This document shows, piece after piece, positions 22,926 through 30,599 of a stretch of DNA of 64,000 bases. Position 1 is the first letter of the stretch. Each line of letters starts with the position of its first letter. Source of the DNA: Siphonodentalium dalli (lineage: Eukaryota > Mollusca > Scaphopoda > Gadilida > Siphonodentaliidae); assembly GCA_032622095.1 (NCBI GenBank), contig CP136067.1, positions 201,174,681 to 201,238,680 of the forward strand, in the 5' to 3' direction. Made by a program: the position numbers and the translations under genes. The notes beneath the pieces were generated by a model, which did no database searches, was not told the origin of the DNA, and worked only from the letters and a program-made list of their open reading frames with translations.

Positions 22926-23008
22926 TTAAAAATTAAACAAAATTCAGGATTTAGTCATAAATGTGACCCGCTATATCAAATCCAGTCGAAAGTCGGGATT
23001 TTTTTTAT

Positions 23009-23075
23009 CCTGTGCCAATGCATTCTCTTATATATGCGAGTCGACCAGCCACCGCCGCCGGCGGCGGCGGCGGCA
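23009..23075. repeat. MITE half-hairpin module plus CCG/GGC tract, left arm
   Basis: CCTGTGCCAATGCATTCTC plus TTATATATGCGAGTCGACC is identical to the hairpin module of the piggyBac-type MITEs at 3.3, 54.0 and 57.4 kb. It runs into GCCACCGCCGCCGGCGGCGG. The same block is mirrored at about 28,566-28,632. Confidence 0.85.
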
Positions 23076-23279
23076 ACTACATAATCCTATGGCATGCAAA
23101 GAAATTGGCGCCGGCGCTGCCGCCGGCGGTTCAGGATTTAGTCAAAAATATGGCTTGTTTCCATTCATCGGAAAGCTATGGGGGTACGGTGGTGAGCGCC
23201 ACTGAAAAAAGCAAGTGAGCGAGGGAAAAAAGAGAAAAATAACATGACAAGTAGTACATAGTACAATTTATTATATTAA

Positions 23280-25004
23280 CTATTCACAGTCACTTTCGTC
23301 CGAATTGTCATCACTTTCGTCAGATGTGTCATTTGTTTCGTCCATGAACTTTTCTAGCAATGGTCTGTACTTTAATATTGACATTTTCACTGCATCACGA
23401 TCTTCAAAACCATTCTTCATATATTTCTCCACTTTATCCATGACACTGTTGTGCAGCGTACCATTGCGCAGCCACATATTCTTTATTATTGTCCAAGCAT
23501 AAACATTCATAAATAGCCTCATGCCTTCAGTTTTAAGATCTGTACTTTTAAGGTCCTTGTCAGCTTGTACTTTTGCCTCTTTTTCTGTCGAGCCATTTTC
23601 CATATACGTTTCCACGTTATCACTCCATGCTTCTTGTGCTTTATCTCTACTCTCATCACACAAACTTTTGAAGTATTCATCTTCATTCGATTTAATTTTC
23701 TTATTCTGACTATCATCCGTGTCCTCAGTTAATTTTCGTTTTAACTTATTTTCTTGACACCAGTTTTTTACGTGTCTCTGGACATCATGCTGATCTTCGA
23801 ACAAAAGCCCACAGTCATTGCAAGGGTACGACATGTCTTCTCGAATGCCTATGTTTTTATGGTTTTCTTTATTAATTTCATTGATCTCACCAGGTGTCCT
23901 TATGTCCTTAGTATAGCCATTATGTTGACCCTGGGGCACACTATAATTATATGTCATGCACTCCCGTTGACCAGGGAGATCTCTGTCATCATATTTCATC
24001 TCATTCCGTTGATCCGGGCTATTGTTGTCATCACATTTCACCACATTCTGTTCATCTGGGTGCTCGCTGTCCTTATGGAGATTATATTTCATGCCATTCC
24101 ATTCACCCATATGTTGGTTCGTGTCCTCTTTTAGCACATTCTGTCGCAGCCGTAATGTGTCCGGGGTTGCGGCTTTTAAATCCACCAGTAGGTAACCGTA
24201 CGGTTCACTCGTCGCTTCCGAAAACTCTCGCATCATACGTTGAGGGCATTCAGGATACATCTGTCTTGATAATGTTGAAATTAAACCCTTGTCAATTGGA
24301 TTATTGAACAATACCAAATATTGACAATTTCGTCGTTGCGTCGGATCCTTGTTGTAGTAGAAATTCTGGTTCAAACTTATCAAAGATAAGTTCAAATGGT
24401 GACTTCCTTCGGAATGTAAATCATTAACTCTCTGGTCTTTTGATGAAGTTTGCATCAAGTCATCGAGTACAACTAGATTTTTATACTGGGGGTTGATAAG
24501 AGAATCCAAGTTTGCTGGTATTCCCCGTATAAAGTTGACCTGAGGGGTGACGGTATACTTTATGTCATCATATAGGGGCTGCCAATATTTATAAAACCAT
24601 ATTATTCTGTCAGGTGCGGGTGATATTTTTGAGGCAGACTTTTGTAGCAAGGTTTTCACGAAGTACGTCTTCCCACTAGATGTTGGTCCACTTACACATG
24701 CCGTGAATGGATGCTTGAAAATAAAATCTTCTTGGACATTGGCCATTGAATCATCAAAGCAGGATGTTATGTCGCTTTGTTGCTGTTTCCCCTGCTGGTG
24801 TTGTAGTATCTGGTGTTGCTGTAATGGCGGTTGTTGTGGCTGATGATGCTGCTGCCTGTTGCTGCTGCTGCTGTTTATTGCTGCTGCTTGGTGGTGCTGC
24901 TGTGGGTGTCGGTTAACAAACTCAGTGTGCTTAGATTGTACATGTCTTATCAAATCATGGTTCCGCACATACTCACTAGAGCAAATTGAACACTGGTGCT
25001 TCAT
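23280..25004 (-). CDS. Zinc-finger/P-loop ATPase protein, left-arm copy (574 aa)
   Basis: This encodes the same 574-aa protein as the right-arm copy at 26,637-28,361, and the encoded proteins are identical. A TATA box (TATAAAG on the minus strand, 25,050-25,044) lies 40 bp upstream of the ATG. AATAAA follows the stop (23,272-23,267). An intact, undegraded frame of this length in an otherwise decayed region implies recent insertion, or continued homogenisation between the arms. Transcription runs outward, toward the left terminus. The domain description is given with the right-arm copy. Confidence 0.93.
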   Translation of the reverse strand: MKHQCSICSSEYVRNHDLIRHVQSKHTEFVNRHPQQHHQAAAINSSSSNRQQHHQPQQPPLQQHQILQHQQGKQQQSDITSCFDDSMANVQEDFIFKHPFTACVSGPTSSGKTYFVKTLLQKSASKISPAPDRIIWFYKYWQPLYDDIKYTVTPQVNFIRGIPANLDSLINPQYKNLVVLDDLMQTSSKDQRVNDLHSEGSHHLNLSLISLNQNFYYNKDPTQRRNCQYLVLFNNPIDKGLISTLSRQMYPECPQRMMREFSEATSEPYGYLLVDLKAATPDTLRLRQNVLKEDTNQHMGEWNGMKYNLHKDSEHPDEQNVVKCDDNNSPDQRNEMKYDDRDLPGQRECMTYNYSVPQGQHNGYTKDIRTPGEINEINKENHKNIGIREDMSYPCNDCGLLFEDQHDVQRHVKNWCQENKLKRKLTEDTDDSQNKKIKSNEDEYFKSLCDESRDKAQEAWSDNVETYMENGSTEKEAKVQADKDLKSTDLKTEGMRLFMNVYAWTIIKNMWLRNGTLHNSVMDKVEKYMKNGFEDRDAVKMSILKYRPLLEKFMDETNDTSDESDDNSDESDCE

Positions 25005-25068
25005 TTATACTTGACTAAAATATCTCGGGGGTATATGGCTTTCCTTTATACAAATGTTCCTTATAACC

Positions 25069-25164
25069 TCAAATCTGTCCTGTATTAACGGCGGCGGCGT
25101 TTGCCGACGGCGTTTTTTCCACCGGCCTTTCAATAGCCTTCGAAAATTTAGGTAAATTACTCAT
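25069..25164 (-). CDS. 31-aa ORF coupled by ATGA, left-arm copy
   Basis: Mirror of 26,477-26,572. Its start codon overlaps the stop codon of the 73-aa basic protein in an ATGA quadruplet. The peptide begins MSNLPKFSKAIERP and is alanine/proline-rich. Whether it is translated is unknown. Confidence 0.4.
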   Translation of the reverse strand: MSNLPKFSKAIERPVEKTPSANAAAVNTGQI

Positions 25165-25382
25165 TTTAGTTCAGTGAATATGTCGTTTGGAGTTTTCTTT
25201 TTAACTTTTCCAATGTTTGTCTTCTTCGCTCTTCCTCCTTTTATCTCTTTAACTTTTATCTTCTTAGATCCGGGTTTCCTTATAAGTTTTTCAGGTTTCA
25301 CTTCAGTCTTGGGTAGGTACTTCGAGTCATCGTAGGGTACATATTTTTTAAGATCAAAGTCATAATAGTGCGGAGTCCCCAT
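25161..25382 (-). CDS. 73-aa lysine-rich basic protein, left-arm copy
   Basis: Identical in sequence to the right-arm copy at 26,259-26,480. It is preceded by a TATA box (TATATAAAA on the minus strand, about 25,427-25,419). See the right-arm entry for the description. Confidence 0.8.
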   Translation of the reverse strand: MGTPHYYDFDLKKYVPYDDSKYLPKTEVKPEKLIRKPGSKKIKVKEIKGGRAKKTNIGKVKKKTPNDIFTELK

Positions 25383-25528
25383 TCCGGCTAAAGTTCAAAG
25401 TGTACTCTGAAGTAGTAATTTTTATATACGCCAAAATACCATCCAAGACGTATACCCTTATAAACTACGGGTCAGTCCTAGTAACGCGCACGTCAACGCC
25501 GCCGGCGGCGGCGGCGGCGGCGGCGTAT

Positions 25529-25564
<36 letters not shown>
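25529..25564. repeat. (GGC)12 tract, left arm
   Basis: A pure GGC run of 36 bases. The mirrored tract in the right arm is 83 bases, so the arms are not simple copies of one another in the assembly. Confidence 0.95.
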
Positions 25565-25588
25565 TCTGTTGTTGTTGTAGTTGTTGTT

Positions 25589-26004
25589 GTTCACATGTTC
25601 AAACTTCCTGCATTATATACAAGGACGACAGGGACGTGGCGACAGGGGGCTGGGATGTCTGCCCCCACCCTCAACTTTGATAGCAATAAGTTGAAAATGT
25701 CATGCCCGACACATTAGTTGGAATTTTACACCACATGTAGGTTGAACTTGTTTCATTGTCTGATTTTCCAACATGTTATTAGTGTGAAATTTGTAGTTTT
25801 TAGACCAATAATAGTCTGAAATGATGTCCATCCGTCTGTTGGAAATTTAGATTAGACATTTCAAACTGTTCGAACGTTTGAGGTACCAACTTTCCAACCT
25901 AAGGGAGGAGGTGCAAATATGGTATTTGGTATCGGAGTTTGGTCTGGTTGAAGGAGGGGGTGGTGCAATTGGAAATCACTCATAATTGCAATGACATTTG
26001 TATC
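25589..26004. other. Unique central loop of the palindrome
   Basis: About 416 bp with no inverted counterpart, lying between the TTGTTGTTGTAG/CTACAACAACAA edges of the arms. I find no supported gene in it. If the element arose by copy-back synthesis, this is the turnaround segment of the parental genome. Confidence 0.85.
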
Positions 26005-26028
26005 AACAACAACTACAACAACAACAGA

Positions 26029-26029
<1 letters not shown>

Positions 26030-26112
<83 letters not shown>
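26030..26112. repeat. (GCC)n tract, right arm, about 28 units
   Basis: An 83-base pure GCC run, followed by GCATACGCCGCCGCC and an inverted GGCGGCGCC patch that the left arm lacks. Confidence 0.95.
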
Positions 26113-26213
26113 ATACGCCGCCGCCGGCGGCGCCGCCGGCGGCGTTGACGTGCGCGTTACTAGGACTGACCCGTAGTTTATAAGGGTATACGTCTTGGAT
26201 GGTATTTTGGCGT

Positions 26214-26222
26214 ATATAAAAA
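26214..26222 (+). promoter_or_regulatory. TATA box of the basic-protein gene (right arm)
   Basis: TATATAAAA lies 37 bp upstream of the ATG at 26,259. The left arm carries the mirror image. The spacing implies a very short 5' leader. Confidence 0.6.
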
Positions 26223-26258
26223 TTACTACTTCAGAGTACACTTTGAACTTTAGCCGGA

Positions 26259-26480
26259 ATGGGGACTCCGCACTATTATGACTTTGATCTTAAAAAATAT
26301 GTACCCTACGATGACTCGAAGTACCTACCCAAGACTGAAGTGAAACCTGAAAAACTTATAAGGAAACCCGGATCTAAGAAGATAAAAGTTAAAGAGATAA
26401 AAGGAGGAAGAGCGAAGAAGACAAACATTGGAAAAGTTAAAAAGAAAACTCCAAACGACATATTCACTGAACTAAAATGA
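26259..26480 (+). CDS. 73-aa lysine-rich basic protein, right-arm copy
   Basis: The protein starts MGTPHYYDFDLKKYVPYDDS and then becomes strongly basic (RKPGSKKIKVKEIKGG and KKTNIGKVKKK). It has no signal peptide, membrane segment or cysteine. Such small Lys-rich proteins in DNA viruses and virus-like elements are often DNA-condensing core or histone-like proteins. Here that is an analogy, not a homology I can show. The first 29 residues, Tyr/Asp-rich, are distinct from the basic tail, as in a two-part DNA-binding or capsid-attachment protein. It is first in an outward-reading trio, with a TATA box 37 bp upstream, and its TGA overlaps the start of a 31-aa ORF. Identical copies lie in both arms. 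I do not recognise the family. Confidence 0.8.
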   Translation: MGTPHYYDFDLKKYVPYDDSKYLPKTEVKPEKLIRKPGSKKIKVKEIKGGRAKKTNIGKVKKKTPNDIFTELK

Positions 26481-26572
26481 GTAATTTACCTAAATTTTCG
26501 AAGGCTATTGAAAGGCCGGTGGAAAAAACGCCGTCGGCAAACGCCGCCGCCGTTAATACAGGACAGATTTGA
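26477..26572 (+). CDS. 31-aa ORF coupled by ATGA, right-arm copy
   Basis: The ATG lies inside the ATGA that also supplies the TGA stop of the basic protein (26,477-26,480). The peptide (MSNLPKFSKAIERP..., ending VNTGQI) matches no family I know. ATGA or TAATG overlaps permit termination-reinitiation in some viral and retrotransposon mRNAs. The overlap is what is seen; translation is inference. Confidence 0.4.
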   Translation: MSNLPKFSKAIERPVEKTPSANAAAVNTGQI

Positions 26573-26590
26573 GGTTATAAGGAACATTTG

Positions 26591-26597
26591 TATAAAG
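26591..26597 (+). promoter_or_regulatory. TATA box of the 574-aa gene (right arm)
   Basis: TATAAAG lies 40 bp upstream of the ATG at 26,637. It is mirrored at 25,044-25,050. A separate promoter for the second gene means the trio need not be one transcript. Confidence 0.6.
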
Positions 26598-26636
26598 GAA
26601 AGCCATATACCCCCGAGATATTTTAGTCAAGTATAA

Positions 26637-28361
26637 ATGAAGCACCAGTGTTCAATTTGCTCTAGTGAGTATGTGCGGAACCATGATTTGATAAGACATG
26701 TACAATCTAAGCACACTGAGTTTGTTAACCGACACCCACAGCAGCACCACCAAGCAGCAGCAATAAACAGCAGCAGCAGCAACAGGCAGCAGCATCATCA
26801 GCCACAACAACCGCCATTACAGCAACACCAGATACTACAACACCAGCAGGGGAAACAGCAACAAAGCGACATAACATCCTGCTTTGATGATTCAATGGCC
26901 AATGTCCAAGAAGATTTTATTTTCAAGCATCCATTCACGGCATGTGTAAGTGGACCAACATCTAGTGGGAAGACGTACTTCGTGAAAACCTTGCTACAAA
27001 AGTCTGCCTCAAAAATATCACCCGCACCTGACAGAATAATATGGTTTTATAAATATTGGCAGCCCCTATATGATGACATAAAGTATACCGTCACCCCTCA
27101 GGTCAACTTTATACGGGGAATACCAGCAAACTTGGATTCTCTTATCAACCCCCAGTATAAAAATCTAGTTGTACTCGATGACTTGATGCAAACTTCATCA
27201 AAAGACCAGAGAGTTAATGATTTACATTCCGAAGGAAGTCACCATTTGAACTTATCTTTGATAAGTTTGAACCAGAATTTCTACTACAACAAGGATCCGA
27301 CGCAACGACGAAATTGTCAATATTTGGTATTGTTCAATAATCCAATTGACAAGGGTTTAATTTCAACATTATCAAGACAGATGTATCCTGAATGCCCTCA
27401 ACGTATGATGCGAGAGTTTTCGGAAGCGACGAGTGAACCGTACGGTTACCTACTGGTGGATTTAAAAGCCGCAACCCCGGACACATTACGGCTGCGACAG
27501 AATGTGCTAAAAGAGGACACGAACCAACATATGGGTGAATGGAATGGCATGAAATATAATCTCCATAAGGACAGCGAGCACCCAGATGAACAGAATGTGG
27601 TGAAATGTGATGACAACAATAGCCCGGATCAACGGAATGAGATGAAATATGATGACAGAGATCTCCCTGGTCAACGGGAGTGCATGACATATAATTATAG
27701 TGTGCCCCAGGGTCAACATAATGGCTATACTAAGGACATAAGGACACCTGGTGAGATCAATGAAATTAATAAAGAAAACCATAAAAACATAGGCATTCGA
27801 GAAGACATGTCGTACCCTTGCAATGACTGTGGGCTTTTGTTCGAAGATCAGCATGATGTCCAGAGACACGTAAAAAACTGGTGTCAAGAAAATAAGTTAA
27901 AACGAAAATTAACTGAGGACACGGATGATAGTCAGAATAAGAAAATTAAATCGAATGAAGATGAATACTTCAAAAGTTTGTGTGATGAGAGTAGAGATAA
28001 AGCACAAGAAGCATGGAGTGATAACGTGGAAACGTATATGGAAAATGGCTCGACAGAAAAAGAGGCAAAAGTACAAGCTGACAAGGACCTTAAAAGTACA
28101 GATCTTAAAACTGAAGGCATGAGGCTATTTATGAATGTTTATGCTTGGACAATAATAAAGAATATGTGGCTGCGCAATGGTACGCTGCACAACAGTGTCA
28201 TGGATAAAGTGGAGAAATATATGAAGAATGGTTTTGAAGATCGTGATGCAGTGAAAATGTCAATATTAAAGTACAGACCATTGCTAGAAAAGTTCATGGA
28301 CGAAACAAATGACACATCTGACGAAAGTGATGACAATTCGGACGAAAGTGACTGTGAATAG
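26637..28361 (+). CDS. Zinc-finger/P-loop ATPase protein, right-arm copy (574 aa)
   Basis: Residues 5-26 form a classical C2H2 finger (C5, C8, H21, H26). Residues 34-77 are a Gln/His-rich linker. A P-loop NTPase core follows: FKHPFTACVSGPTSSGKTYF with Walker A GPTSSGKT at 106-113, Walker B NLVVLDD at 176-182, and a sensor-like SLISLNQN at 207-214. The core ends near residue 290. Residues 297-372 hold about five degenerate 15-residue repeats (NEMKYDD...PGQR). A second finger of C2HC type spans 395-416 and a basic KRKL...KKIK patch 422-438. A helical region (440-555) and a Ser/Asp/Glu tail complete it. The core resembles virus-type packaging ATPases (A32/FtsK-HerA), although a different P-loop class is possible. 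From memory, uncharacterised proteins with this 'HPFTxxVSGPTxxGKTxFVxxLL' start are frequent in invertebrate genomes. AATAAA sits at 28,369-28,374. Confidence 0.93.
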   Translation: MKHQCSICSSEYVRNHDLIRHVQSKHTEFVNRHPQQHHQAAAINSSSSNRQQHHQPQQPPLQQHQILQHQQGKQQQSDITSCFDDSMANVQEDFIFKHPFTACVSGPTSSGKTYFVKTLLQKSASKISPAPDRIIWFYKYWQPLYDDIKYTVTPQVNFIRGIPANLDSLINPQYKNLVVLDDLMQTSSKDQRVNDLHSEGSHHLNLSLISLNQNFYYNKDPTQRRNCQYLVLFNNPIDKGLISTLSRQMYPECPQRMMREFSEATSEPYGYLLVDLKAATPDTLRLRQNVLKEDTNQHMGEWNGMKYNLHKDSEHPDEQNVVKCDDNNSPDQRNEMKYDDRDLPGQRECMTYNYSVPQGQHNGYTKDIRTPGEINEINKENHKNIGIREDMSYPCNDCGLLFEDQHDVQRHVKNWCQENKLKRKLTEDTDDSQNKKIKSNEDEYFKSLCDESRDKAQEAWSDNVETYMENGSTEKEAKVQADKDLKSTDLKTEGMRLFMNVYAWTIIKNMWLRNGTLHNSVMDKVEKYMKNGFEDRDAVKMSILKYRPLLEKFMDETNDTSDESDDNSDESDCE

Positions 28362-28368
28362 TTAATAT

Positions 28369-28374
28369 AATAAA
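28369..28374 (+). terminator. Polyadenylation signal of the 574-aa gene (right arm)
   Basis: AATAAA lies 8 bases after the TAG stop. The mirror-image TTTATT is at 23,267-23,272. Confidence 0.7.
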
Positions 28375-28565
28375 TTGTACTATGTACTACTTGTCATGTT
28401 ATTTTTCTCTTTTTTCCCTCGCTCACTTGCTTTTTTCAGTGGCGCTCACCACCGTACCCCCATAGCTTTCCGATGAATGGAAACAAGCCATATTTTTGAC
28501 TAAATCCTGAACCGCCGGCGGCAGCGCCGGCGCCAATTTCTTTGCATGCCATAGGATTATGTAGT

Positions 28566-28632
28566 TGCCGCCGCCGCCGCCGGCGGCGGTGGCTGGTCGA
28601 CTCGCATATATAAGAGAATGCATTGGCACAGG
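28566..28632. repeat. MITE half-hairpin module plus CCG/GGC tract, right arm
   Basis: Mirror copy of 23,009-23,075. Confidence 0.85.
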
Positions 28633-28715
28633 ATAAAAAAAATCCCGACTTTCGACTGGATTTGATATAGCGGGTCACATTTATGACTAAATCCTGAATT
28701 TTGTTTAATTTTTAA

Positions 28716-28940
28716 AGTTTTTTGAAATTTGTGAAATTTGTGAAATTTGTGAAATTTGTGAAATTTGTGAAGTTTTTGAAGTTTTTCGAAATTTTTGAAC
28801 TTTTGTAAGTTTTTGAAATTTTTGAACTTTTTGACCTTTTTGAAATTTTTGAAGTTTTTGAAATTTTTGAACTTTTTGAACTTTTTGAACTTTTTGAACT
28901 TTTTGAACTTTTTGAACTTTTTGAACTTTTTGAAGTTTTC
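28716..28940. repeat. (CTTTTTGAA)n minisatellite, right arm
   Basis: Mirror of the left-arm array, one 9-bp unit shorter, with a single-base difference at the outermost unit. Confidence 0.95.
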
Positions 28941-29287
28941 AATGCGAGTGTCACTTTAACATTATCCCACAGTGTGCGCCATGCGTTACTTTAACATTCA
29001 TCCATAGTGAGTGTCACTTTAATAATCATCCCCCGTGAGAGCCTAGTGTCCCTTTAAAATTAAAGACTGAAGCTACCCCACCGAGATCATCACGTGATAT
29101 ACATGTAGATACTATACCATTCATATGGAAAAGTCTGGATATAACCAGCGGGTCATGTCCGGACATGTCCAACCGGTACAAGTAGACCGACGCGTGGGCG
29201 GAGAATATAGGTCAAACTCCAACGGTAGTACTGCAGAGAATAGAGTTATCGTTCCTGAAATACCCCCAAACAGGGGCCTTATCATCA

Positions 29288-29293
29288 TATTGT
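29288..29293. other. 6-bp target-site duplication, right (TATTGT)
   Basis: Exact partner of 22,339-22,344. Only one copy is needed to make the two retrotransposon halves contiguous. Confidence 0.9.
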
Positions 29294-29580
29294 GGATTCC
29301 ATTCGAATATTTGATAAATCCTCTTCTGTAAACACACTGCTGAAAAATTTCAGGATGGATATAGCTTTCGACTTGTTATCGGTTGTAGTTTTTGCGAGGA
29401 ACTATCTATGAGATCTGGAATTTTGTGTTTTATTGTAGTTTTACTCTGAACATAGTTCCAAAACGCTTTTGGATTTTGTTTAATTTCTGTTAATAATTTT
29501 CGTTCGAATTGTTTTTTGGCACCCCGTGTTCTGTCAGTAACTTTGTTCCTCATTATTCTATATTCGAGGGTCAACACCGG
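29288..29580 (-). pseudogene. CR1/Jockey-like retrotransposon, 5' half of the interrupted copy
   Basis: On the minus strand, LEYRIMRNKVTDRTRGAKKQ then FERKLLTEIKQNPKAFWNYV is the segment that precedes the reverse transcriptase in CR1/Jockey ORF2 ('RNKVTxxIRxAKxxFExxLxxExKxNPKAFWxYV'). After a frameshift near 29,350 it continues FFSSVFTEEDLSNI, also conserved, and reaches the junction at 29,288. With one TSD copy retained, one open frame passes from this flank into 22,344 at the point expected for the family. A segment of roughly 60 residues normally found before this point seems deleted. Similarity fades above about 29,580. Confidence 0.85.
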
Positions 29581-29629
29581 CGGTCGCCCATATGAACGTG
29601 GCGTTTGCCATATACAAGACATTTAGTAG

Positions 29630-29935
29630 TTCGAAAGTCCTGGCAACACACAAAACAATACACACCGGCGCTCCCCATGCGATTGTGATGTGTGTCGGAA
29701 AGCGATTAATCGGTCGATGAGAATAAGGTATAAGGTATACATTTATCTTATTAGAGGCGCCAAAATTCGCACAACAGCTACGCCCAGATTACTCCCTGTT
29801 GAAGGTATTCGATCCGATTAAACACCGATAAATTACAATATCTTTGGCGAAATTTGGGAAATGTGGGAAATTTGAAACCATATTTTAAAAAGGCAAGTGA
29901 TGGACAGTAGGGATGTTGCACTCTAGCAAAAACAA
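29630..29935. other. Intergenic stretch, no recognised feature
   Basis: No domain, repeat boundary or splice context was found. Confidence 0.4.
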
Positions 29936-29939
29936 TCCC

Positions 29940-30150
29940 AAATGTGGGAAGCCAAATTGACATTTAATAAATAATTAAGCGCAATAAGGATTCTCTAACT
30001 GCGCTTAAGCGCAATAAGGGAAGATCTAATTGCACTTAAGCACAATAAGGAAATGTCTAATTGCGCTTAAGCACAATAGGGTAAATGCGCAATAAGGAAT
30101 ATTCTTATTGCGCTTAAACGCAATTAGATCCTAAGCGCAATAAGCCACAT
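29940..30150. repeat. Tandem and inverted GCGCAATAAGG repeats
   Basis: Units of about 43 bp read GCGCTTAAGCGCAATAAGG plus a (A/G)(A/G)(A/T)TCTAATT spacer. The last units are inverted (CTTATTGCGCTTAAACGC), so the array can fold on itself. Confidence 0.85.
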
Positions 30151-30154
30151 TACA

Positions 30155-30385
30155 TAAACTCCGTTATCCAAATGAGCGCGATGGGTGGAGTTTATTGGTG
30201 TGGTGACCTGTGACTGTCCACATGTAGGCCTATTCGGATTATACTATTATATTATTTAATGCCAAGGCAACTATATAAACTTATTATAGGAAGAGCTAGA
30301 CCACCTTTAATTTGTCATAAGAAAACATTGCTCTGTTTAAACCGTGTTCAGACAATAAGCGCTTACGCCGAAATAACTCGCACAA
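30155..30385. other. Intergenic stretch, no recognised feature
   Basis: Nothing nameable. Confidence 0.35.
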
Positions 30386-30388
30386 CAC

Positions 30389-30590
30389 TGTAGCGGTTTT
30401 AGGTCCCGAAGATTACCGGTTATCCGGTCCGAGTGCACCCGAGGATGTGATGTCACTACCAGCTACCAAGAATGGAAGAACAGAACTGACCGCGAACGAG
30501 ACAACACCTATTTCGGCTGACATCTTGAATAACCATGAATTGTGACATTAATGTATAGAATAAACTATGTTAAACCTGAATACAATGTCC
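30389..30590 (+). pseudogene. Isolated duplicate of the 3' end of the 33-36.8 kb coding region
   Basis: Nearly identical to 36,602-36,800. It covers the last codons (VLGPE.YRLSGPSAPXDV, NGRTELTANETTPISA, NNHEL), the stop, AATAAACTATGT and part of the 3' flank. One base is lost in CCCGAAGATTACC against CCCGAAGAGTACC, which breaks the frame. No upstream part of the gene accompanies it. It begins with TG but has no CA end, so an LTR interpretation is not supported. Confidence 0.75.
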
Positions 30591-30599
30591 TGTTTTGCT

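Larger units (their letters stand above)
22345..29287. mobile_element. Palindromic Polinton-like (Maverick-type) element, 6.94 kb
   Basis: The element is one giant inverted repeat. The left arm is 22345-25588 and the right arm is 26005-29287, with a unique 416-bp loop between them. The termini are TGATGATAAGGCCCC and GGGGCCTTATCATCA, flanked by TATTGT duplicated on both sides. Corresponding positions in the gene-bearing part add up to 51,641. Each arm encodes a basic 73-aa protein, an overlapping 31-aa ORF and a 574-aa zinc-finger/P-loop ATPase, all reading outward. A 6-bp target duplication and TG...CA ends point to a retroviral-type integrase, as in Polintons. The ATPase resembles packaging NTPases. 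No polymerase, integrase, protease or capsid gene is present, so it is nonautonomous. The Polinton assignment is inference. Confidence 0.85.

Noticed and set aside
22678-22929. Frame with repeated Ser-Ser-Lys (also 28,712-28,954)
   Set aside because: Direct translation of the TTCAAAAAG minisatellite, with no flanking coding context.
23754-24307. 118- and 126-residue frames opposite the 574-aa gene (and mirror copies)
   Set aside because: They are antisense to an intact, domain-bearing gene, so they are shadow frames.
25400-25717. Alanine- and valine-rich frames through the GGC/GTT tracts (also 25,861-26,241 and 25,939-26,183)
   Set aside because: Homopeptides result from translating the GCC and GTT microsatellites. 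Their length changes between the arms, and they overlap the promoter of the basic-protein gene.
22345-29287. Assembly artefact from a hairpin-read chimera
   Set aside because: The arms differ at repeats and single bases, the flanks are the two halves of one retrotransposon, and a 6-bp duplication is present.
22345-29287. LTR retrotransposon or Dada-type transposon as an alternative source of the 6-bp duplication
   Set aside because: The repeats are inverted, not direct, and there is no gag/pol or Dada transposase. Polinton-like remains the best fit but is not proven.
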